Shown here: positions 28,800-37,512 of the stretch, one piece after another
Layout of the letters: every line of letters starts with the position of its first letter
How positions within the stretch are numbered: the stretch's first letter is position 1
Assembly: GCF_012844305.1 (NCBI RefSeq)
Contig: NZ_JABANE010000017.1
Span: 1-64,000 of the forward strand
Length of the DNA: 64,000 bases
Direction of reading: 5' to 3'
Source of the DNA: Flammeovirga aprica JL-4
GTDB lineage: Bacteria; Bacteroidota; Bacteroidia; Cytophagales; Flammeovirgaceae
Position numbers and translations under genes: made by a program
Notes under the pieces: model-generated
The model's input: only the letters and a program-made list of their open reading frames with translations
Databases searched by the model: none
What the model was told of the DNA's origin: nothing

Positions 28800-29741
28800 A
28801 TGGAGAAAATTGAAATATCAGAACTATCCTACTCAAAAAACTTAGAAGAACTTACTAAAGTCTCTGTCGTCAATAATGACAATAAATTGAAGAAGGTGAG
28901 GAAATGGAACACTACAGACGCAAGTGGAGTAGTGGAGACATTTTCATTTTCAAATTATCAATTACAGTTTATAAAACTAAAGACCTATCAATCATTAGAT
29001 TTTATATTAGACGCACATCATTATTATATGATTTTTAGTCTAAAAGATAATGCACTTTCTATACTCAACCATAAATCGCTCACTGTAGAGGAAGGTATTA
29101 TTTTAAAACAAAGAAAACTAGAATGTCATCTTTCGAAAGGTCATAATACAGAACTTTTGATCTTTTCTTTCGATGCCACTTTCTTCCAATCAAGCTTTGT
29201 TGATTCATCTAATCTCTTTAAAGAAATTTTCCCCAAAACAGTCTCTTCTACTTTTGAATTGAATAAAAAAATTCAAAACATACTCTGGAACATTATTGAA
29301 AATGATAAAAAAGGAGATAGTGAGTACCTCTATATTAATGCTAAAATATACGAACTTCTCACTGAAGTTTATGAAGTCAGATTTCCTGTGGAAGAAGTAC
29401 AGGATGAAAGAGAAGAAAAGCTTCATAAAGTAAAAAACATTATCACCAATGACCTTGAATTTCAGTATTCTATACCAGATCTGTCAAAGCAGATAGGAAT
29501 GAATGCGTCTTACTTGAAGAAGAATTTTAAGGCCATATTTAATGAGACCATTTTTGAATTCGCGAATCGAAAACGAATGCAAAAAGCACAAGTATTATTA
29601 GTCTCTACCACACTGCCTATTGCTATAATTTCAGAAAAGATAGGCTATCAACACGCATCACATTTTTCTTATGCTTTTAAAAACAGCATTGGAATTACAC
29701 CTAATAAATATAGAGCTCAACACAAACAATCAGAGGCTTAA
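28800..29741 (+). CDS. AraC family regulator, probable siderophore-responsive activator
   Basis: A 313-aa regulator. The C-terminal ~100 residues form the double helix-turn-helix: LEFQYSIPDLSKQIGMNASYLKKNF, then IAIISEKIGYQHASHFSYAFKN and IGITPNKYRAQ. The N-terminal ~200 residues resemble the ligand domain of PchR/AlcR-type regulators that sense ferric siderophores. It is divergent from the biosynthesis operon and 13 bases upstream of the TonB receptor, the arrangement expected of a regulator that turns on uptake and synthesis when its siderophore is present. Specific ligand inferred only. Confidence 0.88.
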   Translation: MEKIEISELSYSKNLEELTKVSVVNNDNKLKKVRKWNTTDASGVVETFSFSNYQLQFIKLKTYQSLDFILDAHHYYMIFSLKDNALSILNHKSLTVEEGIILKQRKLECHLSKGHNTELLIFSFDATFFQSSFVDSSNLFKEIFPKTVSSTFELNKKIQNILWNIIENDKKGDSEYLYINAKIYELLTEVYEVRFPVEEVQDEREEKLHKVKNIITNDLEFQYSIPDLSKQIGMNASYLKKNFKAIFNETIFEFANRKRMQKAQVLLVSTTLPIAIISEKIGYQHASHFSYAFKNSIGITPNKYRAQHKQSEA

Positions 29742-29754
29742 GTCTCAATCTATA

Positions 29755-32094
29755 ATGAAAACAATCATCTCACTTCTATTCTTAATTTCTTTTACTTCAC
29801 TCTCATTGGCTCAAAGTACCCTATCAGGAAAATTGATAGATGAAAACAATGAAGGTGTTGCCTTCGCTACAGTGCATCTGAAAGAAGTTAAAAAGACCAC
29901 TCTTACTGATGTCGATGGAAACTTTGAGTTCCAAAATGTAAAAAATGGAAATTATACGCTTCAGGTTTCTTTTATTGGTTTCGAAAAAAAGGAGCAAACC
30001 ATCAAGTATCCTTTATCAAAACCGTTAGAAATTAAGCTTCAATCGTCCACTACAAGATTGGATCAAGTGACTATTCTTGGGAAGTCAGAAGCGACTTTAC
30101 TGAGGGAGGAAGCTTACGCCGTAGAGGTGATCGAAACGGAAAGTTTTAAAAACACAACTGTAGATGCTAGCCAGTTGTTGGGAAGAATTTCAGGAGTTAA
30201 TATCAGACAAGATGGAGGATTAGGGTCCAATTTCAGTTTGTCTTTAAATGGTTTATCAGGCAATAGAATCAGAACTTTTATTGATGGGGTTCCAATGGAT
30301 TATTTTGGTTCGTCCCTAACATTGAACAATTTCCCTGTTAATCTTATAGAGGGAATAGAAGTTTATAAAGGTGCTGTACCCATTCACTTATCATCAGATG
30401 CATTGGGAGGTGCAGTAAATATTATCACTTCCAAGAAGCCTATCAGTTACGTTGATGCATCCTATTCTTATGGAAGTTTCAATACCCACAGAGCATCAGT
30501 CAATACACAATTTCATCATAATGCATCTGGATTTACAGCTAGAATAAAGTCTTTTTATAACCACAGTGATAATAACTTTCCCATAGATGTTTATTTAATC
30601 AATGAGGAAACAGGAAAACTAGATGATGAAACTACCGAAGTTCAAAGGTTTCATGATGCCTACACTTCAAAAATGATATGGGGAGAAGTAGGTTTTGTAG
30701 GGAAAAAGTTTGCTGATGAGCTGATGGTAGGGGTAATGTATTCGGATAATTATAAAGAGATGCAACAAAATCCCTATGCTGATGGCACTCCTGCATTCCC
30801 GAATGGAGAAGCATATATGACAGAGGAAAAACTAATTTATAACCTTACGTATCATAAGAAAAACCTATTTTTTGATGGGTTAAATGCCAATAGTTACATT
30901 GTGTATGTAGACTCTAAAACGAATACAGTTGATGTCAGTCCGCACAAATACAATTGGCTGGGTGGTTATCAAGAAGATTACCATATTACAACAGGTGAGA
31001 TGGGAAGGAAATCAGATCTTTACCTCTATCAGGAAAACCTGCTTGGCAATTTCAATGCTGAATATAGTCTTAGTAATCACCATAATGTGGCAGTCAATTA
31101 CTCTTTGAATAACCTTAGTATCAAAGGAGAAGATAAATTTCAGCCTCAAAATAACACGCAGTTTGCAGACCCAAATGATGTTGTAAAACAAGTATTGGCC
31201 GCCTCTTATACTTACTCAGTTTTTGACGACAGATGGAATACCATTGTGTTTGGAAAGAAATATTTTTATGACCTATCTGCTATTGAATCTTCGCATGACG
31301 GAACCACAAAAGAAGATTTCATCTATAAAGATGATGCAAATGGTTATGGTATTGCGAGTACTTTCAAGTTAAACAAAATTCAAATTAAAGCCTCTTTTGA
31401 AAAAGCATATCGATTTCCTGAGTCTTATGAATTGTTTGGTGATGGTCTGAATGTCATTCCCAATCAAGAACTTCTTCCCGAAGAGAGTGAAAACTTAAAT
31501 GTAGGTGTAAGGTTTGGTACAAGCCCTAAAAAGCAAAGTAGACTAATGATGGAAGTAAATGGTTTTGTAAGAAATACCATCAATTATATCCGTTTTGAAT
31601 CGAGAATGACCAGAAGTCATTATGTCAATGATAAAAAAGTGACCGCAAAAGGAGTGGACCTCTCTTTGAATTATCTCATTAAAGAGCAATTTAATATTGG
31701 GTTTGCAGGAACCTATCAGGATTTAAGAAATGCTGATCCAGCTTCTGCTTTTTACGAAGATAGAGTACCCAATGAGCCTTACCTTTTTGGCAATCTGACT
31801 TTAAGTTATAATCATCAGTTACCTAGAAATCAGAGACTCACAGTGACCACAACTTCTAGGTATGTCCATGACTTTTATTACAAATGGCCAACACTGGGGA
31901 ATAGCAATACGAAAACAGAAATACCTAGTCAACTCACTCATAATATAGACATTACGTACACGCTCAAAGAAGGGAAATATAACCTTTCCTTGTTGTGTTC
32001 TAATATTCTTGATACAAAGGTTTATGACAACCTGAATCAACAAAAGCCAGGTCGTGCTTTCAGTTTTAAAGCACGCTATTTTATTCATAATTAA
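29755..32094 (+). CDS. TonB-dependent ferric-siderophore receptor with carboxypeptidase-regulatory-like N-terminal domain
   Basis: A 779-aa outer-membrane receptor. I choose the ATG at 29755 because it yields a clean signal peptide (MKTIISLLFLISFTSLSLAQ); the open frame extends 28 codons further upstream into the AraC gene. Residues ~22-100 are a CarboxypepD_reg-like beta sandwich (SGKLIDENNEGVAFATVHL), a Bacteroidota feature. The plug follows (about 110-230; VEVIETESFKNTTVDASQLL, GLSGNRIRTFIDGVP, IEVYKGAVPIHL), then a ~22-strand barrel ending in an aromatic residue near the C terminus. Context shows it imports the siderophore made by the divergent operon. Confidence 0.92.
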   Translation: MKTIISLLFLISFTSLSLAQSTLSGKLIDENNEGVAFATVHLKEVKKTTLTDVDGNFEFQNVKNGNYTLQVSFIGFEKKEQTIKYPLSKPLEIKLQSSTTRLDQVTILGKSEATLLREEAYAVEVIETESFKNTTVDASQLLGRISGVNIRQDGGLGSNFSLSLNGLSGNRIRTFIDGVPMDYFGSSLTLNNFPVNLIEGIEVYKGAVPIHLSSDALGGAVNIITSKKPISYVDASYSYGSFNTHRASVNTQFHHNASGFTARIKSFYNHSDNNFPIDVYLINEETGKLDDETTEVQRFHDAYTSKMIWGEVGFVGKKFADELMVGVMYSDNYKEMQQNPYADGTPAFPNGEAYMTEEKLIYNLTYHKKNLFFDGLNANSYIVYVDSKTNTVDVSPHKYNWLGGYQEDYHITTGEMGRKSDLYLYQENLLGNFNAEYSLSNHHNVAVNYSLNNLSIKGEDKFQPQNNTQFADPNDVVKQVLAASYTYSVFDDRWNTIVFGKKYFYDLSAIESSHDGTTKEDFIYKDDANGYGIASTFKLNKIQIKASFEKAYRFPESYELFGDGLNVIPNQELLPEESENLNVGVRFGTSPKKQSRLMMEVNGFVRNTINYIRFESRMTRSHYVNDKKVTAKGVDLSLNYLIKEQFNIGFAGTYQDLRNADPASAFYEDRVPNEPYLFGNLTLSYNHQLPRNQRLTVTTTSRYVHDFYYKWPTLGNSNTKTEIPSQLTHNIDITYTLKEGKYNLSLLCSNILDTKVYDNLNQQKPGRAFSFKARYFIHN

Positions 32095-32098
32095 TTGT

Positions 32099-32258
32099 AA
32101 GTACCAGGACAAAAGTAAACGGACATTTTATCTTATCTTTTTTATTCTACTCTTCGTTAGATTTTTATCGCGTAACTAAGGCTATGCTCTGCAAATCTGC
32201 CTCGATTTGAATAAAAAATATTAACCTAAAATTATCCCTTTTCTTCTGCCCTAGTACT
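32099..32258. mobile_element. MITE-like element with terminal inverted repeats (family A), ~160 bp
   Basis: The left end AAGTACCAGGACAAAAGTAA and the right end, read inwards on the minus strand as TTAGTACTAGGGCAGAAGAA, are imperfect inverted repeats (17 of 22 positions from GTAC). The core 32147-32220 is an ~80 % match to 25513-25593. There is no coding capacity. The element begins five bases after the TonB receptor stop codon and separates it from the DUF4374 gene, so it may act as terminator or carry a promoter. Confidence 0.65.
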
Positions 32259-32336
32259 AAGTAGAACATTCTCAATGTGTATTTATTCAACTGCATACAC
32301 CCATGTTCTATCATTTAAAACAAACATCTTTTCAAC

Positions 32337-33602
32337 ATGAAAAAGCAATTTTTAACGCTCTTACTTTTAAGTTTTTCACTCATTTCATTCTACTCTTGTG
32401 AAGAGACAAAAGAGGTGGCAACCATCCTTGATCCAGACGGTAAAGACTCTGTCGAAACTGTAGAAATCAATAAGTTTGTATTGGGCATAGAAGCAGAAGG
32501 AGCTCAAGATGTCCTACTAACCACAGAAACGTTGACAGATGGAGAAGTTTCTCCTATCGGAAATGGTTTTGAACAACCTGCATGGATGTCGTTCTTCAAG
32601 GCCGGAAATATGATTATTGCGGCAGGGTATACAAGCGATAATATTTTTACAGGTTACGCTTTGAGTGATCAAAATGGCGAATTGGAAAACAAGGGACAAC
32701 TGATCACAGATCAAGGAGTTTACGCTACAACAAACGTAGATGAAAATCATTTTATCGCTATTGGTGCTCCTCGTGCAGGTTTTGAGGAAAGAACGATTTT
32801 CCTTATTGACAAAAATGATATGTCTATTGCAGGAAGAACAAAAACAAGAATTGATGAAAGACACGCAGAAGATCTAGTCGCTTTCCCTTCAGGAGTGGCA
32901 GTGAGAGGTGACAAGTTATTTATCTCTTATTTCTTAACAAAATCAGAGAAAATTGGAGACACGCCTAAAGCAGAAACAGCTAAAATTGCAGTGTACGATT
33001 ATCCTTCGATGACATTTGTGAAATTGATAGTGGATGATAGAACTTCAGAAATTGGCAGATACACAACAGATTTCTCCTTACAAGAAGATGAAAATGGTAA
33101 CCTTTATTCTTTCTCTACCGCATCATTGGCTAGTGGATTTAACCCAGCTCCAAATGTGCCATCAGGTTTCTTAAGAATCAAGAAGGATGAAACAGATTTT
33201 GATACGGATTATTTCTTCAATTTTCAAGAGAAAAGCGGTGGAGCTAAAATCAATACAGCAGTGTATTTAGGTAACGGAAAAATGCTTGTTCGTGCTGTAG
33301 TCGCTGATCAACAACACTGGTCTGCCTACGCTCCTAATATCGAGGAAGGGTATGAGCACTTAAGTTTTATGATTGCAGATTTAAATACTCAAACTGTAGT
33401 TCCTGTATCAAATATTCCACTAACTGGCGGCGGGGAAATGGCTGCTTTAGTGAAAGAAGGTAAAGTGTATGTCAATGTTTCAAACTCAAAAGGAGGTAGT
33501 CTTTATGAGATAGATATCGAGACAGCAACTGCTACTAAAGGAGCAAGTATTGTAGGGCATTACGCCAAAGGAATTTTTGAATTATCAGCAACTGTTGAAT
33601 AA
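32337..33602 (+). CDS. DUF4374 lipoprotein (siderophore-uptake associated)
   Basis: A 421-aa lipoprotein: signal peptide with the lipobox FYSC at about residue 21, mature protein starting CEETKEV. The body is a probable beta-propeller with KFVLGIEAEG near the start and repeated strand pairs, as in DUF4374 proteins. That family in Bacteroidota is commonly encoded between a TonB-dependent receptor and a PepSY protein, exactly as here, and is thought to help capture or release ferric complexes at the surface. The exact role is not established. Confidence 0.85.
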   Translation: MKKQFLTLLLLSFSLISFYSCEETKEVATILDPDGKDSVETVEINKFVLGIEAEGAQDVLLTTETLTDGEVSPIGNGFEQPAWMSFFKAGNMIIAAGYTSDNIFTGYALSDQNGELENKGQLITDQGVYATTNVDENHFIAIGAPRAGFEERTIFLIDKNDMSIAGRTKTRIDERHAEDLVAFPSGVAVRGDKLFISYFLTKSEKIGDTPKAETAKIAVYDYPSMTFVKLIVDDRTSEIGRYTTDFSLQEDENGNLYSFSTASLASGFNPAPNVPSGFLRIKKDETDFDTDYFFNFQEKSGGAKINTAVYLGNGKMLVRAVVADQQHWSAYAPNIEEGYEHLSFMIADLNTQTVVPVSNIPLTGGGEMAALVKEGKVYVNVSNSKGGSLYEIDIETATATKGASIVGHYAKGIFELSATVE

Positions 33603-34025
33603 TCAGAATAAATAAGACATTGACACCATTGTAACAGATGGAGTGCTCAATACAACCACTAACCAATCTTAGGCCATAGGTAAAGATATTGTAAATTAAA
33701 TTTTTGATGATTTTTAGGACATGAATGGCACTTACATGTGACATTCATATCAGTGGACTTTCTATCTTATTCGTTTGGTAGTGCTTTCCTGGTCTTGAAG
33801 GGAAAAGCGTTAAGAATTTCATGTATTGAACCGTTAAAAATGATTTTTTTGTTTGAGCTTTAGCGAGTTTAAAATCATTTAGGTGAAAGAAATGGAATTT
33901 AGCTTTTGCCTTCAAAGCCTTGAATTTTTTGCTTCGTTTTTGTTTCAAGACAAAAATGAAGAAGAAGGAAGCTTGAAAGTAGCACCCTAAAAGTTTACTA
34001 GAGACTAGTTTATCCTATTTTTCCT
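33603..34025. other. 423-base gap with doubtful basic ORF and a short inverted repeat
   Basis: On the minus strand, 33745-33948 could encode 67 very basic residues (start MKQKRSKKFKALKAKAKF). The biased composition and lack of a control region make a real gene doubtful; it could be part of a dispersed intergenic sequence. An inverted repeat ATGAATG/CATTCAT lies at 33721-33748 without a T run. The gap presumably also contains a promoter for the PepSY gene. Confidence 0.35.
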
Positions 34026-35198
34026 ATGGCCTTTTTAAATATTCCCACACGCATGACACTGAAAAAGATAATAGGAAAAATACACTTACTGTTAGGCCTA
34101 GTTTCCGGTTTGGTCGTTTTTATAGTTTCGATCACCGGATGTATTTATGCTTTTGAACATGAAATTCAAGAACTCATTCAACCTTATCGATTCGTCAAAG
34201 AAGTGAAAGGTGAAATTCTTCCTCCATCAGAAATAAAAAAAATTGCTTACAAAGCTACGGATGGAATGAAAGTGCAACGTATTTATTACGAAACACCCCA
34301 AAACGCTTCAATGGCATTACACTATGCTGATGATGCACCTTATTTTTATCTGACTTTTATTGATCAGTATACTGGAGAGGTATTGAAAGTAAAAAACCTT
34401 AGAACTGATTTTTTTACCATAATACTTTACTTGCATATCTCTTTACTCTTGCCATATGGAGAACAAATAGTAGGCGCCTCCACTCTTATTTTCCTAGTAT
34501 TATTAATTTCAGGAATGGTATTATGGTGGCCCAAAAACAAGAAGAAAAAAGCACTCAAACAAAAATTTAAAATCAAGTGGAATGCAAGGTGGAGAAGGCA
34601 AAACTACGATCTGCATAGTGTATTAGGTTTTTATGCTACATGGATTTTAATATTTACTGTAATCACAGGTTTAATCTGGTCTTATTCATGGTTTGAAAAA
34701 GGCGTCTATTTTATATTATCGGGAGGAGAAACATTAGTAGAACAAAGAGAACTTTTATCTGATTCAAAGTTTACTTTTGATTCCACTTCCACTACTATTG
34801 ATAAAGTTTGGTACAAGGTCTTACAAGAAGATGAGACTATTTTGGGTTCAGCCATTTATGTACCTCAAAAAAGTGAAGATATCATTAAGATTTATACAAG
34901 CCCAGAGCACGGAAAATACGGCAAACTGGATTGGCGATATTTTGATCAGCATACTTTAGAGGAGTTTTCCGTGAAAGATTACCGTGGAAGATACAAAGAC
35001 GCTACGCTAACAGATAAAATTATCCGTTTGAACTATGACATTCATACCGGAGGTATTTTAGGTTTAGCAGGAAAGTTTATTATGTTTTTTGTTTCCCTGA
35101 TAGCCAGTAGTTTACCAATTACAGGCTTCTTGTTGTGGAGAGGAAGGAAGAAAAAGAAGAAAGCTACACCTCAAGAAAAGGCTGTAGAGTTGGTTTGA
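34026..35198 (+). CDS. PepSY-associated TM domain protein (probable ferric-siderophore reductase)
   Basis: A 390-aa inner-membrane protein with four transmembrane helices (about 20-43, 140-165, 195-220 and 335-360) and periplasmic PepSY-like segments between them. Conserved histidines typical of heme-binding PepSY_TM proteins are visible (HLLLGLVSG, FEHEIQEL, YLHISLLLPYG, YDLHSVLGFY, YDIHTGGILG). Relatives such as FoxB and PiuB-type proteins reduce or release iron from siderophores in the periplasm. It closes the uptake half of the siderophore locus. The ATG at 34053 (MTLKKIIGKIH) is an equally good start. Confidence 0.88.
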   Translation: MAFLNIPTRMTLKKIIGKIHLLLGLVSGLVVFIVSITGCIYAFEHEIQELIQPYRFVKEVKGEILPPSEIKKIAYKATDGMKVQRIYYETPQNASMALHYADDAPYFYLTFIDQYTGEVLKVKNLRTDFFTIILYLHISLLLPYGEQIVGASTLIFLVLLISGMVLWWPKNKKKKALKQKFKIKWNARWRRQNYDLHSVLGFYATWILIFTVITGLIWSYSWFEKGVYFILSGGETLVEQRELLSDSKFTFDSTSTTIDKVWYKVLQEDETILGSAIYVPQKSEDIIKIYTSPEHGKYGKLDWRYFDQHTLEEFSVKDYRGRYKDATLTDKIIRLNYDIHTGGILGLAGKFIMFFVSLIASSLPITGFLLWRGRKKKKKATPQEKAVELV

Positions 35199-35434
35199 TT
35201 CATTAAAATGTTATCGAAAGTTAATTACGGTAGGGAGGGGAGGGTTGTGTGGTGTATTATAATTGACAATGAGACAATGGAATAATTGAAATGCAAGTAG
35301 TTAACGAATGAGATACTTTAATCAACAACTGACACAAACTTTAATGTTAGCTTAACTAAAGCTTCAATTTTTTGATCTATTCACAACATATCAGTAAATA
35401 CAACATAAACTTATGGTATTAAGTTGTAAATGGC

Positions 35435-35472
35435 GAGAGGCCTTCTCTGGAACAGAGGGGCTTCTTTTTTTA
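35435..35472 (+). terminator. Hairpin followed by T run downstream of PepSY gene
   Basis: GAGAGGCCTTCTCTG and CAGAGGGGCTTC form a stem with a bulge, followed by about ten T. It lies in the 337-base gap between the PepSY and LacI genes, 237 bases after the PepSY stop, and may end that transcript. The rest of the gap holds nothing else recognisable besides the LacI promoter. Confidence 0.55.
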
Positions 35473-35502
35473 TATTTCGATTTCACCTTCACCGAAAAAT
35501 GA

Positions 35503-35510
35503 TATATTTG
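35503..35510 (+). promoter_or_regulatory. Candidate -7 element for the LacI-type gene
   Basis: TATATTTG is an exact match to TAnnTTTG, 26 bases before the ATG at 35536. The -33 element is not obvious. Confidence 0.4.
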
Positions 35511-35535
35511 TAATAATTAAACAACAAATTTTTTC

Positions 35536-36555
35536 ATGGGCAAGGTATATACAATTCACGATATCGCAATTCGACTTAACATTTCAAAATCTACAGTTTC
35601 AAGAGCCTTGAGAAATCACCCCGATGTGAGTAAAGAAACTAAAATGCTTGTTCATGATATGGCTTCGAAACTGAATTATCAGAAAAACATTTTAGCTTCC
35701 AATTTAGCAAGTAAAAATACCAACTTGATTGGAGTGGTGATTCCCGAAATTGCCCGTCAGCACTTTTTTGCCCAAGCACTGAGCGGTATTCAGAAAGTGG
35801 CAAAAGAGCATGGTTATATCGTGATGGTTTGTCAGTCTAACGAAGAGTTTTTAGAGGAAATTAATCAGGTCAATGCATTGGTGAATAGTAGGGTGGCTGG
35901 GATATTAATTTCTCTTTCTAAAGAAACGAATGACTACAAGCACATTCAAAATGCACAGGACCGACAAACTCCTGTCGTATTGTTTGACAGAGGAACAGAT
36001 AAGATAGAAATCTCACAGGTACTGGTAGATGACTATAAAGGAGCCTATGAAATTACCAATCATTTAATACAGCAAGGCTACAAAAATATTGCTCATTTGA
36101 GTGGTCCAATGTCACTGTCCATCAGCCAAAAAAGATATAAAGGGTTTATGGATGCATTGAAAGATGCAGGTAGATCTACTACTGATGCCTATGTTTTACA
36201 ATGTGATAACTTGAGCTTAGACGCAAAAGAAGCAACAGAGAGAATTTTAGGTTTAAAAAAGCGACCTGATGCAATTTTCTGTATGAGCGACTATATGGCA
36301 ATTCAGGTTTTAAAAGAACTAAAATCCAATGGTGTAAAAGTACCAGAAGATATAGCTTTAGCAGGTTTTGCAGGCGATCCAATCACAGAAATTGTAGAAC
36401 CGCAACTTTCTACAGTAGAACAGCCTGCCTTTGATATTGGTGTTCAAGCCGCCAAACGTTTAATCATGGAAATTGAGACAGATGACCGCGAAACCCTGGG
36501 TTTCATCCATAAAATATTAAACACCAATCTTCTTGTAAGAGAGTCGACGACTTAA
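35536..36555 (+). CDS. LacI/GalR family transcriptional regulator
   Basis: A 339-aa sugar-responsive repressor. The N-terminal DNA-binding head is canonical (YTIHDIAIRLNISKSTVSRAL, then the hinge NILASNLASKNTNLIGVVIPE). The periplasmic-binding-protein-like domain follows, with VLVDDYKGAYEITNHLIQQG, RPDAIFCMSDYMAIQVLKEL and PQLSTVEQPAFDIG. The effector sugar and targets are unknown: no sugar genes adjoin it, the nearest being the CE2 esterase 1.6 kb downstream and the anhydrogalactose locus 15 kb away. Monocistronic with a terminator at 36572-36603. Confidence 0.93.
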   Translation: MGKVYTIHDIAIRLNISKSTVSRALRNHPDVSKETKMLVHDMASKLNYQKNILASNLASKNTNLIGVVIPEIARQHFFAQALSGIQKVAKEHGYIVMVCQSNEEFLEEINQVNALVNSRVAGILISLSKETNDYKHIQNAQDRQTPVVLFDRGTDKIEISQVLVDDYKGAYEITNHLIQQGYKNIAHLSGPMSLSISQKRYKGFMDALKDAGRSTTDAYVLQCDNLSLDAKEATERILGLKKRPDAIFCMSDYMAIQVLKELKSNGVKVPEDIALAGFAGDPITEIVEPQLSTVEQPAFDIGVQAAKRLIMEIETDDRETLGFIHKILNTNLLVRESTT

Positions 36556-36571
36556 GATTTTGGTAAAAGTA

Positions 36572-36603
36572 AAAAGGGATGCATTTCACATCCCTTTCTT
36601 TTT
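36572..36603 (+). terminator. Rho-independent terminator after LacI gene
   Basis: AAAGGGATG / ACATCCCTTT with a short loop followed by CTTTTT, 17 bases after the stop. Confidence 0.8.
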
Positions 36604-36756
36604 AAGTATAAGAAGAATTCTTTGATAGTTTTTTAGTTAATTGAAAACAGCAGGGTTTACGTCTAAAACCAAATAAAATGTAGCGTTAGTACTATTAAAG
36701 CATTGTAATTTAATGAAACAGTCGATATGTTAGTAACAGTTAGAATATATATATAA

Positions 36757-37131
36757 TTATCTATGTGATGCTTTACAGTGTATCACTTTACCTGTTTTTC
36801 TATTGAAAGTCACATAAATATGGGCGTCTTCATTGACATTCATTCTTACATTCACCACACCTGATGTGTAAGTAATTTCCGTTATTTCGGCATACCTGAT
36901 CCCTGTTTCAAACTTGCAGAAAAGTTCTTCTGTGCTCAAGTTGTACAGGTAAGTAGATTTATCCTCATCATGAAGTCCTACCCATTCCTCTAGAATATCT
37001 CTCGCTTGCGTATCATCCAGCCTGTAGTTCATGATTGCCTCGAATTTTAGGAACCATTCATCTTTGGCCATTAGACTGGATGATGAAAATAATAGTGAGA
37101 AAAATGCTAGTGTACAAAATAAGGCTTTCAT
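36757..37131 (-). CDS. Small secreted protein of unknown function
   Basis: A 124-aa protein from the ATG at 37131; the open frame can be extended three codons to a TTG at 37140. It has a signal peptide (MKALFCTLAFFSLLFSSSSLMA, then KDEW). The mature part is small, mixed alpha/beta, ends with CKASHR, and shows a pair of strands (YAEITEITYTSGVVNVRMNV). I do not recognise a family. It is divergent from the VLRF1-like gene across a 381-base structured region. Confidence 0.7.
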   Translation of the reverse strand: MKALFCTLAFFSLLFSSSSLMAKDEWFLKFEAIMNYRLDDTQARDILEEWVGLHDEDKSTYLYNLSTEELFCKFETGIRYAEITEITYTSGVVNVRMNVNEDAHIYVTFNRKTGKVIHCKASHR

Positions 37132-37243
37132 AAGAATCAATATTAGGTTTTCATTGGGTGTTGTACCTAGATAACAGCAAGTGAGAAATTTTAATTCTAC
37201 GCTGTAATGTATTTCTATTTTTGGAATGAAAATTACTGTATTT

Positions 37244-37307
37244 TATGTAACCTATATGAAATGTGCTGTAAAAATATTGGAATAGTACAGTAAATCAGGG
37301 TTACATA
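37244..37307. other. Nested inverted repeat 1 in the structured intergenic region
   Basis: TATGTAACC (37244-37252) and GGTTACATA (37299-37307) are perfect 9-bp arms. Within them CTGTA and TACAG form a second arm pair. The motif TACAGTAA (or its complement) recurs at about 37232, 37286 and 37489. It could be an operator array, an RNA structure or a relic of a small element. Confidence 0.5.
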
Positions 37308-37421
37308 TCATGTAATGCTAAGTGCGTTTTTAATATTTATGAGGTGAAAATTTTACATTTCACTAAAAACATAACATCAAATAGAGGAGTCAGGTTGAAA
37401 TTTTTAATTCAAAATCAGCAG

Positions 37422-37465
37422 ATTCAGTCTCTTTTTCCATCATTTTTAAAGATGTAGACTGAATT
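37422..37465 (+). other. Hairpin 2 in the leader of the VLRF1-like gene
   Basis: ATTCAGTCT and AGACTGAAT, perfect 9-bp arms, with a nested CATC/GATG pair. It lies 47 bases before the start codon. Confidence 0.5.
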
Positions 37466-37473
37466 TTGAGCCA

Positions 37474-37510
37474 CAACCTCTTATTTTTACAGTAAAAAAC
37501 GAGGAGGTTG
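37474..37510 (+). promoter_or_regulatory. Hairpin sequestering a strong Shine-Dalgarno
   Basis: CAACCTC (37474-37480) is the exact complement of GAGGTTG (37504-37510), which contains part of the SD-like GAGGAGG at 37501-37507. The inner arms TTTTTAC (37484-37490) and GTAAAAA (37492-37498) lengthen the stem. The ATG is at 37513. SD sequences this strong are rare in Bacteroidota, and masking of this one suggests translational control, provided transcription starts upstream of 37474. Confidence 0.55.
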
Positions 37511-37512
37511 AC

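Noticed and set aside
33745..33948. Minus-strand frame of 67 basic residues
   Set aside because: Extreme Lys/Phe bias, no promoter or neighbour logic; kept only as part of the gap description, not as a gene.
35435..35472. Possible attenuator or riboswitch before the LacI gene
   Set aside because: The hairpin plus T run lies upstream of the likely LacI promoter at 35503, so a simple terminator of the PepSY transcript explains it.
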